Shown here in pieces: positions 34,314 through 42,805 of a DNA stretch of 64,000 nucleotides (position 1 is the stretch's first letter; each line of letters starts with the position of its first letter). Origin of the DNA: Brevibacillus borstelensis (GTDB lineage: Bacteria > Bacillota > Bacilli > Brevibacillales > Brevibacillaceae); the NCBI RefSeq assembly GCF_003710865.1, contig NZ_RHHO01000017.1, positions 1 through 64,000 on the forward strand, read 5' to 3'. The notes beneath the pieces are model-generated. The model saw nothing but the letters and a program-made list of their open reading frames with translations. It had not been told where the DNA came from and searched no databases. The position numbers and the translations under genes were made by a program.

Positions 34314-35024
34314 TTAGCAACGGGAATGGGCTGGCGCCTGCGATTCTGTCTGTTGTGGCGGCAACAGCTTCAATATGTAACCTTTGCCTCTGATATTTTC
34401 AATAGTGACGGCGTGATTCGTTTTTTTGCGGATTCGGTAGAGAAGAGAATTGATTTCCTCCGAGCTGACGGAGGGAAGCAACGGGTCTGCCGGCCGCTCC
34501 GGCCATACATAGCGAATGATTTCGTCTTTGCCGACAAATTGCCGTTCCTTGCGCAACAAAAGCTCCAGACATCTGTATTCCTTTTCGGAAAAGTGAAAGC
34601 TGCGGCCATGAATCCAAATGATCTGTCTCACAGGGTCCTCCTCCAGAGGGGTACTGCCTTGCAGGAACAAGGGTTTAAAGTCCAATGTCTCTTCCAGATT
34701 TACCGGAGAAAAAACAAGAGCAACCATCCCCCTTGCAAATGAAATGCTGTCGGAGGCTGCGAGAATCGTCGGCACAAAGGGCATCAGCCGCTGCCCATTG
34801 ACTTCTGTTCCATGCTTGCTGTCCAAATCCATAATATAGTAGTGATCGTTTTCAAAGGAAATCGATGCCTGTTTTCGAGAGACGTAGACGTTGTCAAATG
34901 CGATATCCGGTTCCCATGACCCATCTTTTCTTCCCAATAAGGTGCTGGATTGCAGAAGCCGAAAGGTTGATCCCCCGTCAAAAGGAAATCCGCGGATGAC
35001 AACCAATTGTGACGGCAAACTCAC
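34314..35024 (-). CDS. FHA domain plus OmpR-type winged-helix regulator
   Basis: A 236-residue protein with two domains. An FHA phosphothreonine-binding domain covers about residues 22-95: the STLLGRKDG loop, SRKQASISFENDHYYIMDLD and SKHGTEVNGQRL. The C-terminal DNA-binding winged helix (about 135-225) has FSEKEYRCLELLLRKERQFV, GKDEIIRYVW, INSLLYRIRKKTNH and the closing IENIRGKGYILKL. There is no receiver domain, so input is probably through the FHA domain and a Ser/Thr kinase. The GTG at 35024 is supported by AAGGAGG nine bases upstream. It is divergent from a GT2 glycosyltransferase gene, which may be its target. Confidence 0.87.
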   Translation of the reverse strand: MSLPSQLVVIRGFPFDGGSTFRLLQSSTLLGRKDGSWEPDIAFDNVYVSRKQASISFENDHYYIMDLDSKHGTEVNGQRLMPFVPTILAASDSISFARGMVALVFSPVNLEETLDFKPLFLQGSTPLEEDPVRQIIWIHGRSFHFSEKEYRCLELLLRKERQFVGKDEIIRYVWPERPADPLLPSVSSEEINSLLYRIRKKTNHAVTIENIRGKGYILKLLPPQQTESQAPAHSRC

Positions 35025-35161
35025 AATGGATAACCTCCTTCTGATGATCAATGGATTTGCTTGTAAAAGTTATATTCTTTCATAGTACGACAGATCGTGA
35101 TAGAATGTTTCATTGAGTTTTGTGAATCGGTATCCAATCGATTATGAAAGACGCCAGCATT

Positions 35162-35187
35162 CGCCTCCGCCCTGAGGCGGCTTTTTT
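35162..35187 (+). terminator. Orphan terminator in the divergent intergenic region
   Basis: CGCCTC (35162-35167), loop CGCCCT, GAGGCG (35174-35179), then GC and TTTTTT. No plus-strand gene ends upstream, so it either attenuates the glycosyltransferase transcript or ends a short RNA starting within 35052-35150. Confidence 0.6.
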
Positions 35188-35439
35188 GCTTCCGGACACT
35201 TTGGCCACAGCAGCCAACGTGGTTGCTATTCTTTGGTTGCATTTCCAAAAGGCTATCATGTAGCCCTTGCAATGCCATGAGGTATGCTGGTTATGTGTGC
35301 TGCCTTTCACAATCTTAGTCAAACATCACGGGAGCCTGTGGGGTTTCCGTGGCAGGGGGTCCTAGCTTTGCAGTCCAACATGAATTGCCCCAAACAACCA
35401 TTAAATCGTGCAGCCTCCTCCAGATATATTTCGGTAAAG

Positions 35440-36717
35440 ATGAAATTTTGGATCAGTCAATTGATTGCCGTTTCCTGGATGACCCTTTCAATTGTCCTGT
35501 CTTTGCCATGGGTCCATGATCTGGAGCAGTACATACCTTCGTTCGTCGCTTTTGCCGTGATTGCGGGCATCTCTTACATACCGGGATATATGAATGCATT
35601 TATGATTGCCAGTCTGCTTGTGGATCGTCAACCGACCTTCAAGACGCTCGCTCCGAAAGAAGACATTACGATTGTGATCGCCTGCCGGAACGAGGAAAAA
35701 GGGATCGGAGAAACGCTCAACCAGATCGCCAAACAAGACCACGAGGGCAAGATAGACGTCATCGTAGTAGACAACGGCTCCATCGACCGAACGGCTGAAG
35801 TAGCGAAAGAGCTCGGCAAGCAGCTCGGCTTGGACATTCTGGTTGTTGAAGAGACCAGAGCCGGAAAGCATCACGCGCTGAACCGGGCCCTTCCTTTGGT
35901 GACGACCCGGTATGTCGTGACACTAGACGCCGATACGCTTCTGCATCCCCAAGCGATCCGCTATATCGTTGCCCGCATGCTGTCTGCGCCCGCAGATGTC
36001 AGTGCTGTGGCCGGAGCGGTGCTCGTTCGCAACAGCCGCGACAATTTCCTTTCAAAAATCCAGGAATGGGATTACTTTTTGGGTATTGCCAGCATCAAAA
36101 GATTACAAGGTTTATACCAAGGGACGCTTGTAGCACAGGGGGCCTTTTCCCTCTACGAAACGGATGCGATCCGAAATATCGGCGGGTGGCCGGATGCGAT
36201 CGGAGAAGATATTGTGTTGACCTGGCGTTTGCTTGGCACCAACCAAAGAGTCTTCTTTGAACCGCTGGCCGTGGCTTTTACCGATGTTCCCACCACCTTC
36301 AAGCACTTTTTCAGACAGCGCAGCCGTTGGGCCAGAGGAATGATCGAGGCGTTGAAAGTGATAAAGCCGTGGCAGCAGCCGATTATGTTTGCCCGGTTCT
36401 TGACCGGCTACAACCTGCTCATGCCCTATCTCGATTTCGTGTACACGTTTTGCTGGCTTCCCGGCTTGGTCGCGGCCTTCTTTGGGCACTACTGGATTGT
36501 CGGACCGATTACCCTCCTCGTCCTGCCGTTGGCGCTTTTGCAAAATATGATTTTGTACCGCTACCAGAAATACGTCTTTCGCACTCTGGATCTGAAGATC
36601 AGACGGAACCGCTGGGGCTTTGTTGCATTTGTGCTTTGCTACCAGATGATCATGAGCCCGGTGTCTGTTTGCGGATATTTTCAGGAGTGTCTAAAGCTTG
36701 GCCGGGTCTGGAAATAG
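35440..36717 (+). CDS. Family 2 glycosyltransferase, NodC/hyaluronan-synthase-like
   Basis: A membrane GT-A enzyme of about 425 residues. Two N-terminal helices (ISQLIAVSWMTLSIVLSLPW and a second near FVAFAVIAGISYIPGY) precede the catalytic domain: ITIVIACRNEEKGIGETLNQ, VDNGSIDRTAEVAK, TLDADTLLHPQAI with the metal-binding DAD, GEDIVLTWRLL, and QRSRWARGMIEALK, the QxxRW motif of processive enzymes. Three or four helices close it. It should polymerise or transfer sugars at the inner face of the membrane. The start is uncertain: the ATG at 35440 lacks a good ribosome site, and the frame is open back to 35284. The gene sits near an FHA regulator and two small membrane proteins. Confidence 0.85.
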   Translation: MKFWISQLIAVSWMTLSIVLSLPWVHDLEQYIPSFVAFAVIAGISYIPGYMNAFMIASLLVDRQPTFKTLAPKEDITIVIACRNEEKGIGETLNQIAKQDHEGKIDVIVVDNGSIDRTAEVAKELGKQLGLDILVVEETRAGKHHALNRALPLVTTRYVVTLDADTLLHPQAIRYIVARMLSAPADVSAVAGAVLVRNSRDNFLSKIQEWDYFLGIASIKRLQGLYQGTLVAQGAFSLYETDAIRNIGGWPDAIGEDIVLTWRLLGTNQRVFFEPLAVAFTDVPTTFKHFFRQRSRWARGMIEALKVIKPWQQPIMFARFLTGYNLLMPYLDFVYTFCWLPGLVAAFFGHYWIVGPITLLVLPLALLQNMILYRYQKYVFRTLDLKIRRNRWGFVAFVLCYQMIMSPVSVCGYFQECLKLGRVWK

Positions 36718-36769
36718 GTTTTTTTCCATTGAACAAAGCGAGTTTTTAAAGAAGAGAATCCGTTTTTCG

Positions 36770-36794
36770 ACCTCACTTCTCGGTGAGGTTTTTT
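36770..36794 (+). terminator. Terminator after the glycosyltransferase gene
   Basis: ACCTCAC (36770-36776), loop TTCTCG, GTGAGGT (36783-36789), then six Ts. Confidence 0.85.
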
Positions 36795-36805
36795 CTTTGC
36801 GAAAG

Positions 36806-36834
36806 TTAACTCTATTTCCACCTTTTGTTATAAT
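36806..36834 (+). promoter_or_regulatory. Promoter for the small membrane protein gene
   Basis: TTAACT (36806-36811), 17 bases, TATAAT (36829-36834). A leader of about 180 bases follows before the next start codon; I see no gene in it. Confidence 0.6.
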
Positions 36835-37017
36835 CAATTCAACTCCTGACCACCCTTTTGAGGTTCCTTTGAAGCTTTTTGCCATTTTCAGACGTGTGCC
36901 TCTCCCGGCACACGTTGCGGCGCTGTATGGGGAGATCGGACCACATGCTGCTTGAAGGATTGGTGAAATGCTAGGAGCAAGGAAAAAAAGCCATTTCTTG
37001 ATCACGGAGGCACACAT

Positions 37018-37410
37018 ATGGCGCAGCATTTTATCGCAAGCATTCCGGCCAGCTTTCTGTTTGTTTTTGGAGCCGCACTTTTCTATTTTCAAGATCGGTT
37101 CATGGTGTTGCCGCTGGCGATGTTTACTTTCCCAAGGGTACTTTTCCTGGGAATTCCCATGGCTATTGCGATTGACTGGTTGTTGAAGCCTATCGGCAAT
37201 ACGAAGCCTGTCAAGCGTTTTTTCATAGAAAGCCTGCTTTATGTAATCGCAGGTGTAGCCGCTACAGGGATTCTGTTTCTGATAGTGACGGGAAGATTTG
37301 TGCCATTTTCTTTCAAGTTCTATCTTTTGGGAGCATCTGCTTCGTATGTATACTTTTTGTGTCTATCGTTTGTCCGCTTAAAAGGTAGCAAAGCATCCTG
37401 TTCTAGCTAG
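37018..37410 (+). CDS. Small four-helix membrane protein, unknown
   Basis: A 130-residue protein not recognised. Four hydrophobic stretches are visible: ASIPASFLFVFGAALFYFQD, LAMFTFPRVLFLGIPMAIAI, FFIESLLYVIAGVAATGILF and FYLLGASASYVYFLCLSFV. It has short positively charged loops (KPIGNTKPVKR) between helices 2 and 3. GGAGG lies seven bases before the ATG and a clear promoter lies about 190 bases upstream, so it is a real gene. Confidence 0.75.
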   Translation: MAQHFIASIPASFLFVFGAALFYFQDRFMVLPLAMFTFPRVLFLGIPMAIAIDWLLKPIGNTKPVKRFFIESLLYVIAGVAATGILFLIVTGRFVPFSFKFYLLGASASYVYFLCLSFVRLKGSKASCSS

Positions 37411-37586
37411 ATTTATAAAAGCGATGTTTGTCAGGAACAGTGAATAACAGGAGCAGGGTGTGCCAAGAAGAACGCATGTCGGGTGCTATATCCTTAAAGG
37501 AAACCTGCTGCTATCATTCTATGTTTATATCTTCTAACTTATGCGAGCCGCTCTCTCAATATTTGATCAGGGAAGCCGGAGAACCT

Positions 37587-38132
37587 GTGAAGAATATTAT
37601 CGGAAGAAGAATCTTTGACAGGGAAGTGAAGCGTATCAGAAAAACAGTCATTTTCTTGCTCGGCGTCGCTGCTGTCATGGTCATGTTTGTTTTCGGCCTG
37701 GGCAAAGAGAATCCGAAAGCAACGATAAAAGTAACAGTAAGCCATTTATCGAAAGAAGAGCAGGATGCGGCATCTGTCCCGGAAGCCAACAAAAAAGACC
37801 TCAGAAAACTTGAGGTCAGCGTACGGATCGATGACTCGAAAAGTGCAACGGACAGAAAGATCGAGCTTCCGTATCTGTCGACAGTAATCAAACAGTTCGA
37901 CCAGTCGCGGGTGATTTCCACGAGTTCATTTGAACAAAACAATGTTGGCTCGGAGCCTTTTGCGATCTCGGAACAATCCGTCATCTTCGATGCGAGAGGA
38001 TTGGATGAGGAGGCGATTCGGCGCATGTTTGAAACGTCATATGCGGTTGTAAGCTGGACATCAAAGGACAACGCAAAGACATACGACAGGTTCTCCATCG
38101 GAAATTTGCTGCATGTCCAGCAGGAACCGTAA
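37587..38132 (+). CDS. Membrane-anchored protein of unknown function
   Basis: A 181-residue protein. A basic N terminus (KNIIGRRIFDREVKRIRK) precedes one transmembrane segment (TVIFLLGVAAVMVMFVFGLG, about residues 20-39). The remaining 140 residues lie outside, with acidic/lysine-rich stretches and a regular beta pattern (LRKLEVSVRIDDSKSATDRK). I recognise no domain. The start is placed at GTG 37587 after GGAG; the frame continues upstream to 37428 without a better site. Confidence 0.65.
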   Translation: MKNIIGRRIFDREVKRIRKTVIFLLGVAAVMVMFVFGLGKENPKATIKVTVSHLSKEEQDAASVPEANKKDLRKLEVSVRIDDSKSATDRKIELPYLSTVIKQFDQSRVISTSSFEQNNVGSEPFAISEQSVIFDARGLDEEAIRRMFETSYAVVSWTSKDNAKTYDRFSIGNLLHVQQEP

Positions 38133-38184
38133 ATCCGATGCAACCAGGCGGAAGCTGCAAAAATGGTGATTTGAATGCATCAAA

Positions 38185-38219
38185 AAATAGCAGCTTGTTT
38201 TCCGCAAAAATAGCAGCTC
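38185..38219. repeat. Two short direct repeats
   Basis: AAAATAGCAGCT occurs at 38185-38196 and again at 38208-38219, with a 23-base period. They lie between the ends of two convergent genes. No function is apparent. Confidence 0.35.
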
Positions 38220-38289
38220 TCTCTCTTCAAAATACTGACTCGCCTGCTGCATGGACAGGGGGCAAACGATAGCGTCTCGTGCCGCACGA

Positions 38290-39234
38290 TCAGCGGAAAA
38301 AGGAGAAAGCGCCATGTTCGTTCGTCTCGATAATATCCCGCAATGCCTCTTCCAAATCGGTAAACCTGAATGAAAATCCCGCATCGAGCAGCTTTTTGGG
38401 GACGCAATTCCTCCCGGTCAAGGCAAGGCTGGGCTCTGTTCTCATGACCAGGTAGGCACCGAGCCATACCAATGGGGCCGGAGCAGGAGGAGCCCATCCC
38501 TTGTTCATGACCTTCCGCAATGTCTGCATGAATTCGCGGTTGGTCACAGGGGTGGGGCCGGTTGCGTTGTAGGTTCCCTGCAGTTGTTCGTTTTGGATCG
38601 CGGCGAAAATCATCTCGTTCAGATCATCGACGTGCAGCCAGCTAATGTATTGGTCGCCCGAGCCGACGGTGCCGCCGAGGTTGTATGTTACGAGGTTCAT
38701 GAGCGGCTCTAGGGCGCCCCCGTTTTTCCCCAAGGCGAAGCCGATCCGCAGCAAAACTTTTCTCGTTTTTGGAAGCTCCACCGCAAAGAAGGCCTCCTCC
38801 CACCGTTTGCAAACCTCCACGGAAAAGCCTTCCCCGTGTGGAGCTTCTTCGTCGCAAAGCTGGCGGGTATCTCCAAAAATCGCAAGGGAGCCCGCCTGGA
38901 CAAATACGGGAGGCGGATTTTTGCATGCCAGTATCGCATCTGTCAGTGCTTTGACAGAGGAAAGTCTGGACTGGATAATTTCCGCTTTATTTTTCTTGGT
39001 GTAGATACAATTGACGCTTTTTCCGGCAAAGTTGACAACAGCTCGGCTGCCCTCGAGCTCGGCCGCCCATTCGCCGACCGCAGCCCCGTCCCAGGCAACG
39101 TACCTGGCATGCGGATTGTTTCCGGCGGCGCTGCGTGAGAGGATGACAGCTTCATAGCCTTTTTCTGATAGAAAGGAAGCGAACGCGTTCCCCAAAAAGC
39201 CGGAGCCGCCAGCGAGAATGATTTTATTGCTCAC
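38290..39234 (-). CDS. TIGR01777-family SDR epimerase
   Basis: A 314-residue atypical short-chain dehydrogenase. The NAD(P) loop KIILAGGSGFLGNAFASFL is at residues 4-22, VVNFAGKSVNCIYTKKNKAE follows at about 75-95, then GFALGKNGGALEPLMNLV. The characteristic C-terminal DUF1731 segment includes VPKKLLDAGFSFRFTDLEEAL. Members resemble cell-division inhibitor SulA-like or sugar-nucleotide epimerases, but no substrate is established. The GTG at 39234 has AAGGG at eight bases. It is divergent from the histidine phosphatase gene. Confidence 0.9.
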   Translation of the reverse strand: MSNKIILAGGSGFLGNAFASFLSEKGYEAVILSRSAAGNNPHARYVAWDGAAVGEWAAELEGSRAVVNFAGKSVNCIYTKKNKAEIIQSRLSSVKALTDAILACKNPPPVFVQAGSLAIFGDTRQLCDEEAPHGEGFSVEVCKRWEEAFFAVELPKTRKVLLRIGFALGKNGGALEPLMNLVTYNLGGTVGSGDQYISWLHVDDLNEMIFAAIQNEQLQGTYNATGPTPVTNREFMQTLRKVMNKGWAPPAPAPLVWLGAYLVMRTEPSLALTGRNCVPKKLLDAGFSFRFTDLEEALRDIIETNEHGAFSFFR

Positions 39235-39385
39235 AGAATTCACCCTTCCATGGGTTGCGTTTTTGATCGGATATAACGCGAAGCGTCGTAACAGTTGTAC
39301 ATAGTTGAGTATACCAAAAATTGGATAGATGCGGGGGCAGAGGCTCATCTCCCTCCGTTTTTGGGTTTTGGAGGGGAGACGAGCA

Positions 39386-39949
39386 GTGAAGATTGGATTG
39401 GTAAGGCATTTTAAAGTGAAAAAAGATAATCCGGGAATGGCGTTGCTGAGCCAGAAGGAAGTGATGCAATGGTTTGCGGAATACGACGAGGCCGATGTCA
39501 AGACGGGGGAAGTAGACTTGGGGGGAATTTCCTGGACGAGATGCTACGCCAGCGATCTGCCGCGAGCAGTCAAAACGGCCGAGACCATCTACGACGGGGA
39601 GAATATCCGGACGGCAGCATTGAGAGAGATACCGATCTACCCGGTTTTTCGCGGGGAAGCCAAAATGCCCTTCTGGTGCTGGGCTTTCATACTCCGCGTG
39701 GCGTGGCTGTTGAATCATCCGTCCCAGCTTGAGGGAAAAAAAGCTGTGCAAGCGCGGATTTCAACGCTTTTGGACGATATTCTCTTAAAGGGCGGGGAAG
39801 ATGTGCTGATCGTCGGTCACGCAGCTTTCATGCTGTTCATGCGAAAAGAGCTGGTGAACAGAGGCTTTAGAGGTCCGGCGCTGCGGACAATCGCCAATGG
39901 ACGCCTGTATGTGTTTGAAAAAGCGGAGGGATCAGAGATTGGCCTCTGA
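39386..39949 (+). CDS. Histidine phosphatase superfamily protein
   Basis: A 187-residue phosphatase/mutase-fold protein. The catalytic LVRHFKV is at residues 5-11 (the usual RHG is RHF here), CYASDLPRAVKTAETI at about 53-68, and the second histidine in VLIVGHAAFMLFMRKEL at about 145-161. Broad-range phosphatases of this group act on small phosphorylated molecules or proteins. The GTG at 39386 follows GGAGGGGAG. It is divergent from the TIGR01777 gene and convergent with the Old Yellow Enzyme gene. Confidence 0.87.
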   Translation: MKIGLVRHFKVKKDNPGMALLSQKEVMQWFAEYDEADVKTGEVDLGGISWTRCYASDLPRAVKTAETIYDGENIRTAALREIPIYPVFRGEAKMPFWCWAFILRVAWLLNHPSQLEGKKAVQARISTLLDDILLKGGEDVLIVGHAAFMLFMRKELVNRGFRGPALRTIANGRLYVFEKAEGSEIGL

Positions 39950-39953
39950 TCCC
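39928..39953. terminator. Two-way hairpin overlapping the phosphatase stop codon
   Basis: GGGATCAGAG (39928-39937), six-base loop, CTCTGATCCC (39944-39953), then TTGTAAT. A perfect ten-base stem between convergent genes. Confidence 0.6.
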
Positions 39954-39987
39954 TTGTAATGGTATTGCGGAAAAATGCGAACGCCGC

Positions 39988-41097
39988 TCATTCCACCGGA
40001 AACCAACCGGGTACACCGGCGATCATTCTCCAGAGGGAATCAGGTATGGCCAACCTGGCCTGATCATCCTTGGCAATCGTCGTCTTGATCTCGTCTTCTC
40101 GTCCATCGGCGATTTTTTCGATCCAGTCCGGCTCCATGATCAGTTCTCGGCCCAGTGCAATCAGCGGTATTCCTGTTTGCAAAGCACGAACGGCATCCTG
40201 TGCGGTGCGAATGGCACCTACACCCATGACGGGAACCAGATGGCCGACACGCTCATGGATGATCTGGATGCGCGGACGGTCATCGTCGATCCCGCGCCTG
40301 GGGACTGACCAGAAATCGTTGAGAGAAATGTGCAGGTAATCGAGCGGCTTTGCAGCCAGAGCCTCGGCAAAGGGCAATGTGTCCGCCATTGTAATACCGG
40401 GTGTTTCCGCTTCCTCGGGGGAGAGCCGGTATCCGATGATGAAAGGCTCTTTGGCGTACTGGCGGACGACCCGATGGACTTCGTCTACGACCGCCAGCGG
40501 AAACGCCATTCGCTTTTCCAGCGTTCCGCCCCAGCGGTCCTTGCGCCTGTTGGAATGCGGCGAAAAGAACTGTTGAATCAGAAAGCCGTTCGCCCCGTGG
40601 ATTTCCACTCCGTCAAATCCTGCCTCGATCGCCCGTCTCGTCGCTTCTCCGAAGGTGCGGATGATCTCGACAATCTCTTCCTCGCGCAATTCGCGCGGGA
40701 CTACGGCCCCTTCTTTTTCCATGGGGACAGCGCTTGCGCTGACGACATCGCCATTGGAGGCAGGGCACTGCCGGCCACCGTGGACAATTTGCAGAATGGC
40801 TTTGGGGCCGTGCTCCTTGATCGTGGAAGCAAGCCGGGCTAGTCCGGGAATCATTTCATCGCGATCGGCTGCTGCTGAACCGGGGAACCCGCCTTGAGCG
40901 CTGACAGTCGTGGATGCAGTGATCACCATGCCGACTCCGCGAGAACGGCGGCTGTAGTAGCTCAAATCATCGTCGGAAACGGATCCATCCGCGTTGGCGG
41001 CGGAAATGGTCATCGGTGCCATGCTGATCCGGTTCTTCAGCTCTACGCCGCAAGGAAGAACAAAAGGTTCGAAAATCGGTTGGAATCTATCGTTCAT
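39988..41097 (-). CDS. NADH:flavin oxidoreductase, Old Yellow Enzyme family
   Basis: A 369-residue FMN TIM-barrel enzyme. Family blocks are LPCGVELKNRISMAPMT (about 14-30), ILQIVHGGRQC with the catalytic histidine region, the central EIHGANGFLIQQFFSPHSNRR with DRWGGTLEKR, and the phosphate-binding end VMGVGAIRTAQDAVRAL. Such enzymes reduce activated alkenes or nitro compounds, or act in 2,4-dienoyl-CoA reductase-like roles. AAGGAG precedes the ATG at nine bases. A perfect dyad at 41176-41194 in its promoter region is a likely operator. Confidence 0.92.
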   Translation of the reverse strand: MNDRFQPIFEPFVLPCGVELKNRISMAPMTISAANADGSVSDDDLSYYSRRSRGVGMVITASTTVSAQGGFPGSAAADRDEMIPGLARLASTIKEHGPKAILQIVHGGRQCPASNGDVVSASAVPMEKEGAVVPRELREEEIVEIIRTFGEATRRAIEAGFDGVEIHGANGFLIQQFFSPHSNRRKDRWGGTLEKRMAFPLAVVDEVHRVVRQYAKEPFIIGYRLSPEEAETPGITMADTLPFAEALAAKPLDYLHISLNDFWSVPRRGIDDDRPRIQIIHERVGHLVPVMGVGAIRTAQDAVRALQTGIPLIALGRELIMEPDWIEKIADGREDEIKTTIAKDDQARLAIPDSLWRMIAGVPGWFPVE

Positions 41098-41175
41098 AGC
41101 ATATATCTCCTTATCTGGATGATTCGATTATCGGTCTGTTCCTAGCAGTCTTAGTTATGATTATAACGGGGCTTC

Positions 41176-41194
41176 ACTGACAGGGATTGTCAGT
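41176..41194. promoter_or_regulatory. Perfect dyad, candidate operator
   Basis: ACTGACA-GGGAT-TGTCAGT between the divergent Old Yellow Enzyme and rtcB-like genes. On the minus strand a TATAAT lies just downstream, so the dyad covers the -35 region of the oxidoreductase gene. The binding protein is unknown. Confidence 0.55.
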
Positions 41195-41319
41195 AAAGAG
41201 AACAAGCCCAGACTTTGCCACCAAGAAAAAGAAAAGAAACTGTTGTATAATACTGGATACTATCCCAAAACAGACAATTCATAAATGATAAGTAAAGAAA
41301 AAAGGAGAAAAACGAAATC

Positions 41320-42543
41320 ATGTACCAAACCATTGCCAATGTAAGAGTGTGGGGGACCCCACTTGAAAATGCGGTATCGCAGGCCGTGACCTGCTCCAAA
41401 TACGGCAATGTCGTCCAAGTATTGCTCATGGCGGACCACCACAAAGGATACTCACAGCCTGTCGGAGGCGTTGTCGTCTACGACGGACAAATCTCTCCTT
41501 CCGGCGTCGGGTACGACATCGCCTGCGGAAACAAGGCCGTCCGTACCGACCTCCGCTATGAGGAAATCAAGACGAAAATCCCGCAAATCATGGATGAGAT
41601 CGCCAAAACCATTTCCTTTGGAATCGGGCGGGTCAACAACGAGAAGGTCGATCACGATCTATTCGAAGAGGAAGATTGGTACGTGTACAAGCAGATCGGC
41701 AAACACGAGCACGACTCCCTGAAGGCTTTGGCCAAAAGCCAGCTCGGTACCGTGGGAAGCGGGAACCATTTCGTCGATCTGTTCGTGGAGGAAGCGACGG
41801 GAATGGTGTGGATCGCCAACCATTTCGGCAGTCGCGGGTTTGGACACAAGACCGCCAGCGGATTTTTGAATCTGGCGAATGGGCGAAGGTTTTCGGACAA
41901 GGCACCGGGCGAGAGCATGGATCAGCCGCCGACGCTGCTCGATTTGGACAGCGAGCTGGGCGAGATGTATTTCAAGGCGATGACGCTTGCGGGCAAATAC
42001 GCGTATGCAGGCCGTGACTATGTGATCGATCAGGTTTTAGGCATTCTCGGTGCGGAAACAACTTTCGAGGTTCATAACCATCACAATTTCGCCTGGAAGG
42101 AAATGCATGACGGCAAAGAGTACGTGGTCGTCAGAAAAGGGGCGACGCCATCAGCGCCGGGTCAGCTTGGCTTTATCGGGGGCAGCATGGGTGATTTGTC
42201 CGTCATCGTGAAAGGAAAGGATTCACAGGAAAACAAGGAGGCCTTTTACAGCACAGTGCACGGAGCAGGTAGAATCATGAGCCGTACCGAGGCGGCCGGC
42301 AGGATGAATTGGAAAACGCGCAAGCGCAGCGGCGGCAAAATTACCGTGGAGCAGATGAAGCGGGCGATCAGCGAGTTTGGCGTGGAGCTTCGCGGAGCGG
42401 GAACGGATGAGAGTCCGTTCGTATACAAAAAGCTGTCCGAGGTACTGCGGGCCCATGAGGAGACGGTAGAGGTTTTGCATGTATTGAAGCCCATCGGTGT
42501 TTGCATGGCGGGTGCGGATGAGTTTGATCCGTATAAGGATTGA
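41320..42543 (+). CDS. rtcB: RtcB family RNA-splicing ligase
   Basis: A 407-residue RtcB-type protein, the length of E. coli RtcB. Manganese and guanylylation motifs are present: MADHHKGYSQPVGGVV (about 36-51), GVGYDIACGNKAVRTDL (about 65-81), GTVGSGNHFVDL (about 143-154), EVHNHHNFAWKE (about 248-259), and HGAGRIMSRTEAAGR (about 313-327), which carries the histidine guanylated by GTP. RtcB joins 2',3'-cyclic phosphate to 5'-OH RNA ends, in tRNA splicing or RNA repair. No archease, RtcA or RtcR gene is adjacent, so its role here is open. Confidence 0.92.
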   Translation: MYQTIANVRVWGTPLENAVSQAVTCSKYGNVVQVLLMADHHKGYSQPVGGVVVYDGQISPSGVGYDIACGNKAVRTDLRYEEIKTKIPQIMDEIAKTISFGIGRVNNEKVDHDLFEEEDWYVYKQIGKHEHDSLKALAKSQLGTVGSGNHFVDLFVEEATGMVWIANHFGSRGFGHKTASGFLNLANGRRFSDKAPGESMDQPPTLLDLDSELGEMYFKAMTLAGKYAYAGRDYVIDQVLGILGAETTFEVHNHHNFAWKEMHDGKEYVVVRKGATPSAPGQLGFIGGSMGDLSVIVKGKDSQENKEAFYSTVHGAGRIMSRTEAAGRMNWKTRKRSGGKITVEQMKRAISEFGVELRGAGTDESPFVYKKLSEVLRAHEETVEVLHVLKPIGVCMAGADEFDPYKD

Positions 42544-42581
42544 GTGTTCGTAAGTGTAAAGCGTTGTAAAGCATCGGACTT

Positions 42582-42611
42582 AGGGGGAGCTGTAGGGCTG
42601 TCCCTCCTTTT
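42582..42611 (+). terminator. Terminator after rtcB
   Basis: AGGGGGA (42582-42588) pairs with TCCCTCCT (42601-42608) with one bulge, followed by TTTT. Confidence 0.55.
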
Positions 42612-42805
42612 ACATTTGCAGCAATATGGAAGGAAGACGGCTGATCACGGCCCAAGGAGCCAATTGAAAAAGGGAAAAGAGCAAATTTTGTGAGAGCAAG
42701 GAAAGCAGAGGATGCAAAGGGGGATGGGACACCTGTTGAGCCGGGGAAAACGCGGGTTTGTGTCCGCGGCTTATCAAGGTGTCCCAAGCAGGACGCTCTA
42801 GCGCG

